This document shows, piece after piece, positions 46,001 through 53,931 of a DNA stretch of 64,000 nucleotides. The stretch spans positions 1-64,000 of the forward strand of contig DFMO01000008.1 in NCBI GenBank assembly GCA_002375695.1. The letters run 5' to 3'. The notes beneath the pieces were generated by a model. It was given only the letters and a program-made list of their open reading frames with translations, searched no databases and had not been told where the DNA came from. A program made the translations under genes and the position numbers. Numbering within the stretch: position 1 is the stretch's first letter; each line of letters opens with the position of its first letter. The stretch is from Flavobacteriaceae bacterium UBA3591 (GTDB taxonomy: Bacteria; Bacteroidota; Bacteroidia; Flavobacteriales; Flavobacteriaceae).

Positions 46001-46159
46001 GCGGTTAGCTAAAATACCAATCTTAATAAGAATTTATTGTCTTTTTTAGAATTTGGCCATTTTAATTTAGTATTCGGTAATTTTTTTTGATTTTTTACCA
46101 ATTTCTAACCCATAATTGCCAAATTCTCATTGGGTATTTCACCGCTTGATAATCAGCAA

Positions 46160-46167
46160 TATATTTG
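46160..46167 (+). promoter_or_regulatory. TAnnTTTG box upstream of the candidate small RNA
   Basis: TATATTTG fits the -7 consensus exactly. No ORF follows; the next element is the hairpin and terminator pair ending near 46350. Confidence 0.45.
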
Positions 46168-46290
46168 TTTTGTAATTTAATTTTTTAAATTATTAATTAA
46201 TCAACTTTGGAAAAACGTTAAGGGTATTTTTTCATTTTTTATTTGAAATTCGTTTTTTCAAACACTAGCTAAAGGTTAATTTCTACCTTT

Positions 46291-46310
46291 AACTAACTAA
46301 CCAAATTAAA
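46291..46310. repeat. 20-base repeat, copy 1
   Basis: Starts with tandem AACT units and ends CCAAATTAAA. It overlaps the first three bases of the terminator stem at 46308 and matches 59153-59172 exactly. Confidence 0.7.
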
Positions 46311-46350
46311 AACCTTTCTATTGAATTAATTTTCTTTGAAAGGTTTTTTT
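46308..46350 (+). terminator. Plus-strand terminator not preceded by a gene
   Basis: AAAAACCTTTC at 46308-46318 pairs with GAAAGGTTTTT at 46338-46348 (11 bp, 19-base loop), with seven T from 46344. The gene to the left runs the other way, so this terminates a non-coding transcript or is a leader attenuator for the lipoprotein gene at 46460. Confidence 0.8.
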
Positions 46351-46459
46351 AATTCGAGACATTCAGCTTTTAATTCTGAAATAGCTACTATCTAAAAAAT
46401 GATGAAAAATTTATTGATTATGCATTTACAATCCCGAACTTAGCGTAAACATTTTTTTT

Positions 46460-47713
46460 ATGAAAGTTTTCAAAATAATTGGTAGCCTATTCTGCATAAT
46501 TTGTTTAATTTCCTGTAAAACAGAATTAAAAAATACAGCAGAAATTTCACCCGGAGCGGTTTTACCGGTTAGCACAGTAATTAATTTAAAAAATCCTTCC
46601 GAAGGAAATAGTTCACTACCTCGACTTTTTGCCGAAAATGACAAATTATACATGTCGTGGGTTGAACAAAAGGACAGCCTCTCTACCTTGTATTTTTCGG
46701 TTTTTCAAAATAACCAATGGGCAACTCCCGTAAATGTAAATAGCGGTACCAATTGGTTTATTAATTGGGCCGACTTTCCCGCGATTGCTGCAAACAACGG
46801 AAACATTATTATTAGTTATTTACAAAAGTCTGCCAACGGTAAATACACTTACGATGCTAAGGTTAATCTATATTCAACTGCTACTAAAACATGGAAAAAA
46901 AATATTGTTTTACACAGTGATGGAACGGCCAGCGAGCACGGTTTTGTTTCCATAGTGCCACAGGGTGAATCATCATTTTATGTGGCTTGGCTAGACGGCA
47001 GAAATACAACAAATAATACTAATCACGAACATCACGGCTCGGGCGCAATGACGCTACACGGTAGGTTGGTGAATGCCGATGGTTCTATGCTTGCCGAAGT
47101 GCAATTAGACGACCGTGTTTGCGATTGCTGCCAAACAGCTATGACTTCGGTAAACGGAAACCCAATTATTGTTTACCGAGATCGTTCAATTTCTGAAGTT
47201 CGAGATATTTCAACTATAAATATTGTAAATAAAAAATCTGCACCACCCAAAACTGTTTATAACGATGCGTGGGAAATTGCGGGTTGTCCGGTCAACGGAC
47301 CTGCGATAGCTTCATTCAAAAATAATGTCGTGGTAGCTTGGTTTACAGCAGCAAATGAGCATCCTAAAGTACAGCTTGCCTTTTCAAAAAACCAAGGCAA
47401 AACTTTTGAAAAACCAATTAAAATAAATACTCTTGAAACTTTAGGGAGAGTAGATGTGGTTATGGCATCGCCCAATACGGCAATTGTATCGTGGATGGAA
47501 AATATTGCCGATAAAACACTTTTGCAAGTGATGAAAGTGTACGCAGACGGCACCAAAAGTTTTCCTGTTACCGTTGCCGAAACAAGTTTTAAACGAGCCA
47601 GTGGTTTTCCACAAATAGAGCTAATTGATAAAAAACTTTATGTGGCGTGGACAGCGGTAAACGGAAATGCCAAAACAATTGAAACAGCTTTTATTTCAGT
47701 AGAAAATTTATAA
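46460..47713 (+). CDS. Beta-propeller (sialidase-like) lipoprotein with Cys/His cluster
   Basis: 417 residues. Signal and lipobox are MKVFKIIGSLFCIICLISC (Cys 19). The body shows six propeller-like blades with S-W/A-W-V repeats (YMSWVEQ, FYVAWLDGR, VVAWFTA, VSWMENI, YVAWTAV) as in exo-alpha-sialidase-like BNR folds, but the sialidase arginine triad could not be assigned. Two unusual segments stand out: a histidine cluster N-H-E-H-H-G-S-G near residue 190-197 and C221-D-C223-C224, with a further cysteine C276 in AGCPVNGP. These suggest a bound metal. It heads a run of four same-strand envelope genes, 40 bases before the glycosyltransferase gene. Confidence 0.82.
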   Translation: MKVFKIIGSLFCIICLISCKTELKNTAEISPGAVLPVSTVINLKNPSEGNSSLPRLFAENDKLYMSWVEQKDSLSTLYFSVFQNNQWATPVNVNSGTNWFINWADFPAIAANNGNIIISYLQKSANGKYTYDAKVNLYSTATKTWKKNIVLHSDGTASEHGFVSIVPQGESSFYVAWLDGRNTTNNTNHEHHGSGAMTLHGRLVNADGSMLAEVQLDDRVCDCCQTAMTSVNGNPIIVYRDRSISEVRDISTINIVNKKSAPPKTVYNDAWEIAGCPVNGPAIASFKNNVVVAWFTAANEHPKVQLAFSKNQGKTFEKPIKINTLETLGRVDVVMASPNTAIVSWMENIADKTLLQVMKVYADGTKSFPVTVAETSFKRASGFPQIELIDKKLYVAWTAVNGNAKTIETAFISVENL

Positions 47714-47753
47714 GTAAATTAATTATTGGCGCGCTAAAATTTCCAAAAAAAAT

Positions 47754-49004
47754 ATGGAATTAAAAAAACTATTAATAATTGGTCATACCTTCCCCGAGCC
47801 CAATACAACGGCGGCCGGGAGTAGAATGATGCAATTAATTAAATTGTTTAAAGAAGAAAATTACCAAATTACTTTTGCAAGTACGGCATCGGTTTCTGAA
47901 CAGAGTGAAAACCTGGAATCGCTTCATATTACAATTAAAAATATACGTTTAAACGATGCTGCTTTTGATGCGTTTATCAAAAAATTAAATCCTGAAGTGG
48001 TAATTTTTGACCGTTTTGTTACCGAAGAACAATTTGGATGGCGTGTTGCTGAACAATGCCCAAACACTTTAAAAATTCTCGATACCGAGGATTTACACTT
48101 TTTACGAAAGGCGCGGGAAGAAGCTGTTAAAAAAGACAGTCCCGTATCTAAAGCAAATTTATTTTCAGATACAGCTAAGCGCGAACTGGCGAGTATACTG
48201 CGCTGCGATTTGTCGCTTATTATTTCGGAATACGAAATGGAACTCCTTAAACATACATTTAAAATACCCGAAGCAATTCTCTATTACTTACCTCTTTTAA
48301 TTGAACAAAAAGTATCGAAAAAACAATTGCCACCGTTTGAGGAAAGAGAACATTTTTTAGCAATTGGCAATTTGTTACACGCACCAAATGTAGATTCTGT
48401 TTTGCAGTTAAAACAGCTCTGGCCCAAAATTAGAAAACAATTGCCAAAAGCACAGCTTCATATTTTCGGTGCCTATGCACCGCAAAAAATTCAGCAATTA
48501 CACAATAAAAATCAAGGGTTTTTAATAAAAGGATGGGCAGAAAGTACAGCTGTAGTTATGAGTAAATACCGAGTACAATTAGCACCGCTTCGTTTTGGCG
48601 CTGGGTTAAAAGGAAAGTTTTTAGATGCCATGCAGCTTGGGCTTCCTTCGGTAACCACCCCAATTGGCGCCGAAGGTTTTTGCGGAAATTTCACTTTTGG
48701 TGGTAGTGTTACAACATCAAAAGTCGAATTTATGAATAGTGCAATTGACTTCTACAAAAATGAAACAAGTTGGGAAGAAGCTCAAAAAAATGGTTTTCAG
48801 TTAGTTCAAAATCGCTTTAAAAAAGAGTTATTTGCGAAAGATTTTAAAACACGTCTTTTACAAATTGCAAGAAATCTAAAAAAGCATAGGGAGCTCAATT
48901 TTTTTGGACAAATACTACAACATCACAGTTTGCAGAGCACAAAATATTTAAGCAAGTGGATAGAGTCTAAGGAGTTAATTAAAATTTTTAGGGATAGTTA
49001 TTGA
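47754..49004 (+). CDS. Glycosyltransferase, GT-B fold (GT4-like)
   Basis: 416 residues. The N-terminal Rossmann half starts KKLLIIGHTFPEPNTTAAGSRMMQL, the usual donor-side start of GT-B enzymes. The C-terminal half has FLAIGNLLHAPNVDSV, LHIFGAYAPQ and the nucleotide-sugar site PLRFGAGLKGKFLDAMQLGLPSVTTPIGAEGF, which is the classic GT4/Glyco_trans_1_4 pattern. Donor and acceptor are unknown. Its neighbours (PAP2 phosphatase, SanA-like protein) point to cell-envelope glycans. The T-T-A-A-G-S-R segment in the N-terminal part is highly conserved in this group. Confidence 0.9.
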   Translation: MELKKLLIIGHTFPEPNTTAAGSRMMQLIKLFKEENYQITFASTASVSEQSENLESLHITIKNIRLNDAAFDAFIKKLNPEVVIFDRFVTEEQFGWRVAEQCPNTLKILDTEDLHFLRKAREEAVKKDSPVSKANLFSDTAKRELASILRCDLSLIISEYEMELLKHTFKIPEAILYYLPLLIEQKVSKKQLPPFEEREHFLAIGNLLHAPNVDSVLQLKQLWPKIRKQLPKAQLHIFGAYAPQKIQQLHNKNQGFLIKGWAESTAVVMSKYRVQLAPLRFGAGLKGKFLDAMQLGLPSVTTPIGAEGFCGNFTFGGSVTTSKVEFMNSAIDFYKNETSWEEAQKNGFQLVQNRFKKELFAKDFKTRLLQIARNLKKHRELNFFGQILQHHSLQSTKYLSKWIESKELIKIFRDSY

Positions 49005-49046
49005 TTTCCACAAAATTGCTTTTATCTTTAAGATTTTTGATAGCAA

Positions 49047-49775
49047 ATGAGGCGTACTTTATATAATTTTTTACGAAAAATAGCACAATTTCTAAGGCAT
49101 ACCTTTAGAAAAGACAATCCAAAATTACCATACATTATTACTGCAATAATTGCAATAATTGTAGTTATAACAGGCACTAATCTCTTTATTGAACTTACCG
49201 AAATTTTAAAGGAAGATGTACTTGCGCAATACGATGACGATATTGCTGCCTTTGTTCTTTCGTTTCGATCTTCGGTTTTAACAAGTTACTTTATTTTTGT
49301 AACCCATGTGGGCGATGTGTATGGATATATTGTCATGCTAATTATAGCAATAACTGCTACCATAATTTATTTTAAAAACTGGAAATACATTCTTCAAACT
49401 ATTTTTGTTTTACTGCTAGCATCAATATCCAATGTTATGCTAAAGCGATTTGTAAATCGCGCTCGACCCGATGGCGAACATTTGGTTGTAGTAGAAACGT
49501 TAAGCTATCCAAGCGGTCATGCTATGAGTGCGATGGCTTTTTATGGGTTTCTAATTTATTTGCTACATCGTACGCAAATGAACAACCTTTTAAAATATAC
49601 CCTAACAGTTTTATTGCTAGTTTTAATTTTAAGTATTGGTTTAAGTAGAATTTACCTTGGTGTACATTACCCATCTGATATTGCTGGTGGCTATATTGCC
49701 GGATTAATTTGGGTGTTCTTCTGTATATTACTGTTTAACTTAGCCGATATTTTTAGAAGAGATCCACAGGTATAA
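49047..49775 (+). CDS. PAP2 superfamily membrane phosphatase
   Basis: 242 residues with about six hydrophobic helices. All three phosphatase motifs are present: K-x6-R-P in KRFVNRARP, P-S-G-H in YPSGHAMSAM, and S-R-x5-H-x3-D in SRIYLGVHYPSDIAGG. Members dephosphorylate undecaprenyl pyrophosphate, phosphatidate or related lipids at the outer face of the inner membrane. It is 42 bases after the glycosyltransferase gene, which makes lipid-carrier recycling for glycan synthesis a reasonable guess. A basic N-terminal stretch of about 30 residues precedes the first helix. Confidence 0.93.
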   Translation: MRRTLYNFLRKIAQFLRHTFRKDNPKLPYIITAIIAIIVVITGTNLFIELTEILKEDVLAQYDDDIAAFVLSFRSSVLTSYFIFVTHVGDVYGYIVMLIIAITATIIYFKNWKYILQTIFVLLLASISNVMLKRFVNRARPDGEHLVVVETLSYPSGHAMSAMAFYGFLIYLLHRTQMNNLLKYTLTVLLLVLILSIGLSRIYLGVHYPSDIAGGYIAGLIWVFFCILLFNLADIFRRDPQV

Positions 49776-49865
49776 TTCGTATTTTCAGATCTTCGGAGAC
49801 ATTAGTTTTTAAGTATACTAAAAGCGATTGATTAGCCGTAATTTTAAATTTTATGTGCAGTTTAT

Positions 49866-50552
49866 ATGAGTTTTAAATGGATAATACGAGCTGTAGGCAT
49901 TGTATTTATTTTGCTATTAACAATGGTTGTATTTTCAAATTATACCATTACACGAGCGGCTGAAAACAAAACTTTTAATGATGTAAATGCTATTAAAAAA
50001 AGTAATATTGGACTGCTTTTGGGTACTTCCAAATATTACAAAGATGGTGGGTTGAATTTATATTTTAAATATAGAATTGATGCTGCTGTTACGCTTTATC
50101 GCAACGGAAAAATTGATTTTATTTTGGTAAGTGGCGATAACAGTTCAAAATATTATAACGAACCCCAAACTTTTAAAAAAGAACTGATAAAACGCGGTAT
50201 TCCCGAAGCGGTAATCTTTTTGGACTATGCAGGCTTTAGAACTTTAGACTCCGTAATTCGTGCAAAAGCTATTTTTGGGCAGTCTGATATTACAGTTATC
50301 TCGCAACAATTTCATAATGAACGCGCTATTTATATCGCTCAAAAAAAGGGAATAAAAGCTGTAGGTTTTAATGCGAAAGACATTGGAGGTACCAATGGTT
50401 TACAAGTGAAATTGAGAGAGTATTTTGCGCGTACCAAAGCTTTTTTGGATATAATATTTCACGTTGAACCCAAATTTTACGGAAAAGAAATAAAAATTTC
50501 CAAACCTGAAAAGAACGACTCCCTAAAAGCAGATAGTTTAGACAATAAATAA
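49866..50552 (+). CDS. SanA/YdcF family (DUF218) envelope protein
   Basis: 228 residues. A single N-terminal membrane anchor (about 7-27) precedes the DUF218 domain: IGLLLGTSKYYKDGGLNLYFKYRIDAA, FILVSGDNSS, LDYAGFRTLDSVIRAK and VISQQFHNERAIYIA. This is the SanA pattern, known from the Escherichia coli vancomycin high-temperature exclusion protein that affects envelope barrier function. The C-terminal 20 residues are charged. It follows the PAP2 gene after 90 bases and is closed by a bidirectional terminator. Confidence 0.9.
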   Translation: MSFKWIIRAVGIVFILLLTMVVFSNYTITRAAENKTFNDVNAIKKSNIGLLLGTSKYYKDGGLNLYFKYRIDAAVTLYRNGKIDFILVSGDNSSKYYNEPQTFKKELIKRGIPEAVIFLDYAGFRTLDSVIRAKAIFGQSDITVISQQFHNERAIYIAQKKGIKAVGFNAKDIGGTNGLQVKLREYFARTKAFLDIIFHVEPKFYGKEIKISKPEKNDSLKADSLDNK

Positions 50553-50576
50553 CTCAATACAATAGATTCTATTTTA

Positions 50577-50613
50577 AAAAAAAGACCGCCAGTTAATTGG
50601 CAGTCTTTTTTTG
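50577..50613. terminator. Bidirectional terminator between convergent genes
   Basis: A-run then AAAGAC-C-GCCA at 50581-50591 pairs with TGGC-A-GTCTTT at 50598-50609 with one C-A mismatch. A- and T-runs flank both sides. Confidence 0.82.
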
Positions 50614-50629
50614 ATATGTTTAAGCACAA

Positions 50630-52240
50630 TTACTTTTTAATAAATTGTTGGGTTTTTGTGGTAATACCGTCTTCAATTTTAAGAATATAACTTCCTGCTT
50701 GTAATTTTTCAACATTAATAGTATTTGCACCTACTTGGCTGTGCATTATTTGTTTTCCTTGGAGGTCAAAAATTGTATAAGTTGGATTGGAAAATTCATC
50801 TAAATTGTTGAGGTTTAAAATGGCTTCGGTCGGGTTTGGATAAAGTACCAAATCGCTTACCATATAATCTTCTAAACTAAGTACGGTAGAACCTTCTACT
50901 ACAGTAATAACTTGGTTGGCACTCACGTCTTCCAAAGTATCAACAATCCCCGATGGCCAAGTAATGGTAAGTGTAGCAATCTCGGTGTCGGCTCCTAAGC
51001 CAAAATGTGTGTTTAGCGTACTCATATATTTAAAACCTTGACCACTTCTAACTTCGCGAATTTGCGTTCCTAAATTTGAAGTAATGCTTACACGAGCTCC
51101 AATACCGTTAATATTACTTTCCACCCCAACGGTATTTATAGTTATCCAATTATTGGCGTTGGTGTCGTTATAATAAATATGTCCAACCGAAAAAGCGTCT
51201 ATAAAACCATCATTATTTAAGTCGCCTAAAGAGCCATTATTGTTTGGCAAAGCGTTTGGGATAAGAGTAAAAGTTAAATCGCCATTGTTTAAAAGTATAT
51301 TTCCGTTTGAGGCAATATCTATATAACCATCGTTATTAAAATCGTAGCTGCAATTTTCAATTCCAGTGGTTGTTAAGGCGTGGATACCGGTACTTGCTGA
51401 AATATCTGTAAAAGTGCCGTCGCCATTGTTTCGGTTTAATTTATGGGTGAAATTGCTGTCGCTACTACCAATAAATACATCTAAATATCCATCGTTATCA
51501 AAATCTGCCCAGGTAGCAGACCAAGTTTGCATATTGTCTTTTAATCCAACAGCGTCGCCTACTTCCACAAAGTTTCCTGCCCCGTCGTTTTCGAATAATT
51601 GGTTTTCGCTTCGTTCGTTAACATCGCCGTTAACATTACACTTGGCGATAAAGCAATCCATGTCGCCATCATTGTCATAGTCAATCCAAATTGAACCATA
51701 ATTCCCGCCAGTTTCAAAATCGCCAATGTCGCCTTGATAAAATGTAAAGTTTCCTGTGCCATCGTTAATATAGTAAACACTTGGTGCAACATCGTGGCAC
51801 ACAAAGGCGTCTAAATGACCGTCGTTATTAATATCTACAAAATTTGACCGCTGTGAAAACACGTATTCCGGGAAGGTAATTTCTTCGTACATGGTGCCGT
51901 TATTTTTAGATCTCATAAATGTAACGCCATTACCACCGCCATAGAGCAAATCGGTGTAGCCATCTCGATCATAATCGGCAGCAGCCAAACTCCAAGAGGG
52001 AGTGTTATCTGCAGCAGTGGTAGTAATATTAGTTTCAACAAAACTGCCATCTGCTTGTTGGTAAAAAATTTGGATATTGGTGGCAGTAATTGAAACTATA
52101 TCGTCTAAAAAATCGCCATTCATATCAACAACAGCGCGTTCGGCTCCATTAGTGGCAACAGGTACTGCTGTAAATGATACTTGAGCCGTACTTATTTTAA
52201 ACACGGCAAAAAGTACAATAAGTGTAGTAATTTTTTTCAT
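50630..52240 (-). CDS. FG-GAP/VCBS repeat protein with ASPIC/UnbV domain and T9SS type A tail
   Basis: 536 residues with a signal peptide ending STAQ. FG-GAP/VCBS calcium-type repeats follow (DMNGDFLDDIV, DYDRDGYTDLLYGG, DINNDGHLDAFV, DYDNDGDMDCFIA, DFDNDGYLDVFIG, DFNNDGYIDIAS), forming an integrin-like propeller. After these comes an ASPIC/UnbV domain (about 375-455; NGIGARVSI, VRSGQGF and TITWPSGIVDTLEDV). The last 75 residues are a T9SS type A sorting domain (LVLYPNPTEAILNL, ending TQQFIKK). It is exported to the surface. It lies 19 bases downstream of the dihaem cytochrome gene and is probably cotranscribed with it. Confidence 0.93.
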   Translation of the reverse strand: MKKITTLIVLFAVFKISTAQVSFTAVPVATNGAERAVVDMNGDFLDDIVSITATNIQIFYQQADGSFVETNITTTAADNTPSWSLAAADYDRDGYTDLLYGGGNGVTFMRSKNNGTMYEEITFPEYVFSQRSNFVDINNDGHLDAFVCHDVAPSVYYINDGTGNFTFYQGDIGDFETGGNYGSIWIDYDNDGDMDCFIAKCNVNGDVNERSENQLFENDGAGNFVEVGDAVGLKDNMQTWSATWADFDNDGYLDVFIGSSDSNFTHKLNRNNGDGTFTDISASTGIHALTTTGIENCSYDFNNDGYIDIASNGNILLNNGDLTFTLIPNALPNNNGSLGDLNNDGFIDAFSVGHIYYNDTNANNWITINTVGVESNINGIGARVSITSNLGTQIREVRSGQGFKYMSTLNTHFGLGADTEIATLTITWPSGIVDTLEDVSANQVITVVEGSTVLSLEDYMVSDLVLYPNPTEAILNLNNLDEFSNPTYTIFDLQGKQIMHSQVGANTINVEKLQAGSYILKIEDGITTKTQQFIKK

Positions 52241-52259
52241 AATTGAATTTATTAATTGG

Positions 52260-53651
52260 TTAATCGCATGGTTCGGTTAGTGAATTTATCCATTCTTCTA
52301 GTACGGGTAAAAACTCTTCGTGTGCTAAGGAGCGTCCAGTCATTGGCATAGCGTATTCTTCGAGCGTTGTAGCAACTCTAAAATATAAAATTGAATTTTC
52401 GGCATCGCCAGGTGTAATTAGCTTGGCACCATCAAAACCAGGAACTTGTAAATCTGGTTCTATGCAAACACCCAAATTATCGTGACTATGACTCTCTGAA
52501 AAGGCTAAACGCAATGAGCGAGCTCCACAGTGACCGCCGTCTATATGGCAATGTGCACAATTCATATCAAAATAGGAGCGTACTCTCGTTTCTAAACTTT
52601 GCGAAATATCTTCCCAGCTTGGTACTGTTTCAATGGAAGAAGGCAAGCTATTGCTCGATAAATAGCCCATTGCTTTCCACTTTTCAATTTGGTTTTCAAC
52701 ACCATCGGCGTATTCAAAAATAGAATTTAAGTTTTGTGGTTTTGGCCCAATGGGGAAAACAATATCGTTCGACTTGTGACAAATAAAACACTCCAAATCT
52801 GAAGGAATTCTATAATTAACCGATTTTGTTTCTCCATTTTCTACCCACTCAATAGGTACGTTAAATCCGTAGCCCGTAGTGTTAAGCAAGGCTTCTTCTT
52901 GGTTTTCGTCCCAAATGTAATTGGCAAAAATCCATCCTTCGTCCTTTTTAATTAACAACCGCGTTTCAATATTTACCGTTGTGTTATTCGGAAGAACATT
53001 TTCGTAGTAAAAAGTTTTAATTAGCACGCTTCCGGTAGGAAAATCGAGAATATCGCCATCGCCCACATATGCTGCTTCCACATTATAAGGCATCCAAATA
53101 AAGCGCTTTTTATGGGCATAATCTGAAAACAATGCGTTAATGGGTTCGTATGGCAGTACGCCGTAAACTGGATTTTGTAAGGCTATTTCATCTTTAAAAA
53201 AATTGTAGTCGGAAAGCTTTTCAAACGGTACCGTTGCTATATCAAAATTAACGGGAGAAAAGGGTTGCACGTTAATTGTTACCACGGCTGTAGCGCAGCT
53301 GGTAGTGGTAGCATCGCAAACGGTATATTCAAAAGTCACTTCGCCAGTAAAACTCGAATCTGGAGTGAACTGTATTTTATCGTCTAAAATAGTTTCGGGC
53401 GTGCCGTTGTTAAGTATTTCAACCGTACCGTGTTGCGGTGCAGTAACATTTAAAATACCGTTTTCTGGAATATTTCTATCGTTGTCAAAAACCGCTATTT
53501 CTAAAATAGCATTTTGAAAAACTTCGCCAAAATCGGCATTAGCCTCAATATTTAAGGGAATATATTCTGTGCCTTCGTCATCTCCTTTGCAGGAATTTAA
53601 TACCAGTACAGTAAGTAGGAAGTAGACTACTCGAAAACCTATAGATTTCAT
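52260..53651 (-). CDS. SO2930-type dihaem cytochrome c lipoprotein with N-terminal Ig-like domain
   Basis: 463 residues. The lipoprotein signal ends L-N-S-C (Cys 21) followed by K-G-D-D-E, compatible with surface export. Residues about 30-130 form a cadherin-like Ig domain (NADFGEVFQN, FDNDRN, FTPDSSFTGEVTFEYTVCD). The rest matches the SO2930 family of c-type cytochromes, with haem sites C-F-I-C-H near residue 290 and C-A-H-C-H near residue 370, and possible methionine ligands such as YAMPMTG near the C-terminus. Electron donor and acceptor are unknown. The partner downstream is an ASPIC/FG-GAP surface protein. Fusion of an Ig domain to this cytochrome is not something I recall as standard. 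Confidence 0.88.
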   Translation of the reverse strand: MKSIGFRVVYFLLTVLVLNSCKGDDEGTEYIPLNIEANADFGEVFQNAILEIAVFDNDRNIPENGILNVTAPQHGTVEILNNGTPETILDDKIQFTPDSSFTGEVTFEYTVCDATTTSCATAVVTINVQPFSPVNFDIATVPFEKLSDYNFFKDEIALQNPVYGVLPYEPINALFSDYAHKKRFIWMPYNVEAAYVGDGDILDFPTGSVLIKTFYYENVLPNNTTVNIETRLLIKKDEGWIFANYIWDENQEEALLNTTGYGFNVPIEWVENGETKSVNYRIPSDLECFICHKSNDIVFPIGPKPQNLNSIFEYADGVENQIEKWKAMGYLSSNSLPSSIETVPSWEDISQSLETRVRSYFDMNCAHCHIDGGHCGARSLRLAFSESHSHDNLGVCIEPDLQVPGFDGAKLITPGDAENSILYFRVATTLEEYAMPMTGRSLAHEEFLPVLEEWINSLTEPCD

Positions 53652-53902
53652 TGTGAATTGGGATGATTAGTTATTTTAAAAATGTCAAGATATTGTTAAA
53701 AGACTTTAAACTTATAAAAAAAATATTGTTTTGTCCTAAAAATAATTATTGTTTTAAAAAAACAGGTGCTTAAATGTAGTTTTAAAAAGCAATCACCGAA
53801 AGGATTTCGTTAGTCTTTTCTGATAGAAAATATTGAGGTTTATCGGGTTTAAAAGTTATTTGTTTAAAATCTTGAATTAGAATGAGTGAGCGCTATTTTT
53901 CG

Positions 53903-53910
53903 TATTTTTG
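53903..53910 (+). promoter_or_regulatory. TAnnTTTG -7 box for uvrB
   Basis: TATTTTTG lies 21 bases before the ATG at 53932. The in-frame TTG at 53908 is part of this box, so it should not be read as the start. Confidence 0.65.
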
Positions 53911-53931
53911 CAAGGCATTGAAAAAGAATAT

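Larger units (their letters stand above)
46168..46350 (+). ncRNA. Candidate small RNA with two hairpins
   Basis: Bounded by the -7 box at 46160 and the intrinsic terminator ending at 46350. It contains the hairpin TAAAGGT/ACCTTTA and an exact 20-base segment (46291-46310) also found at 59153-59172. No coding potential. The transcript boundary on the left is inferred. Confidence 0.35.
46001..46459. other. Long intergenic region with a candidate small RNA
   Basis: 459 bases without a credible gene, upstream of the histidine kinase on one side and of a lipoprotein gene on the other. It holds a TATATTTG box at 46160-46167, a hairpin TAAAGGT/ACCTTTA (46270-46291), the 20-base repeat at 46291-46310 and a strong plus-strand terminator at 46308-46350. 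These could define a small RNA of about 180 bases. Confidence 0.6.

Noticed and set aside
43217..46459. LytTR direct-repeat target sites next to the two-component system
   Set aside because: I looked in the 288-base and 459-base flanking gaps for spaced direct repeats and found none I could defend by eye.
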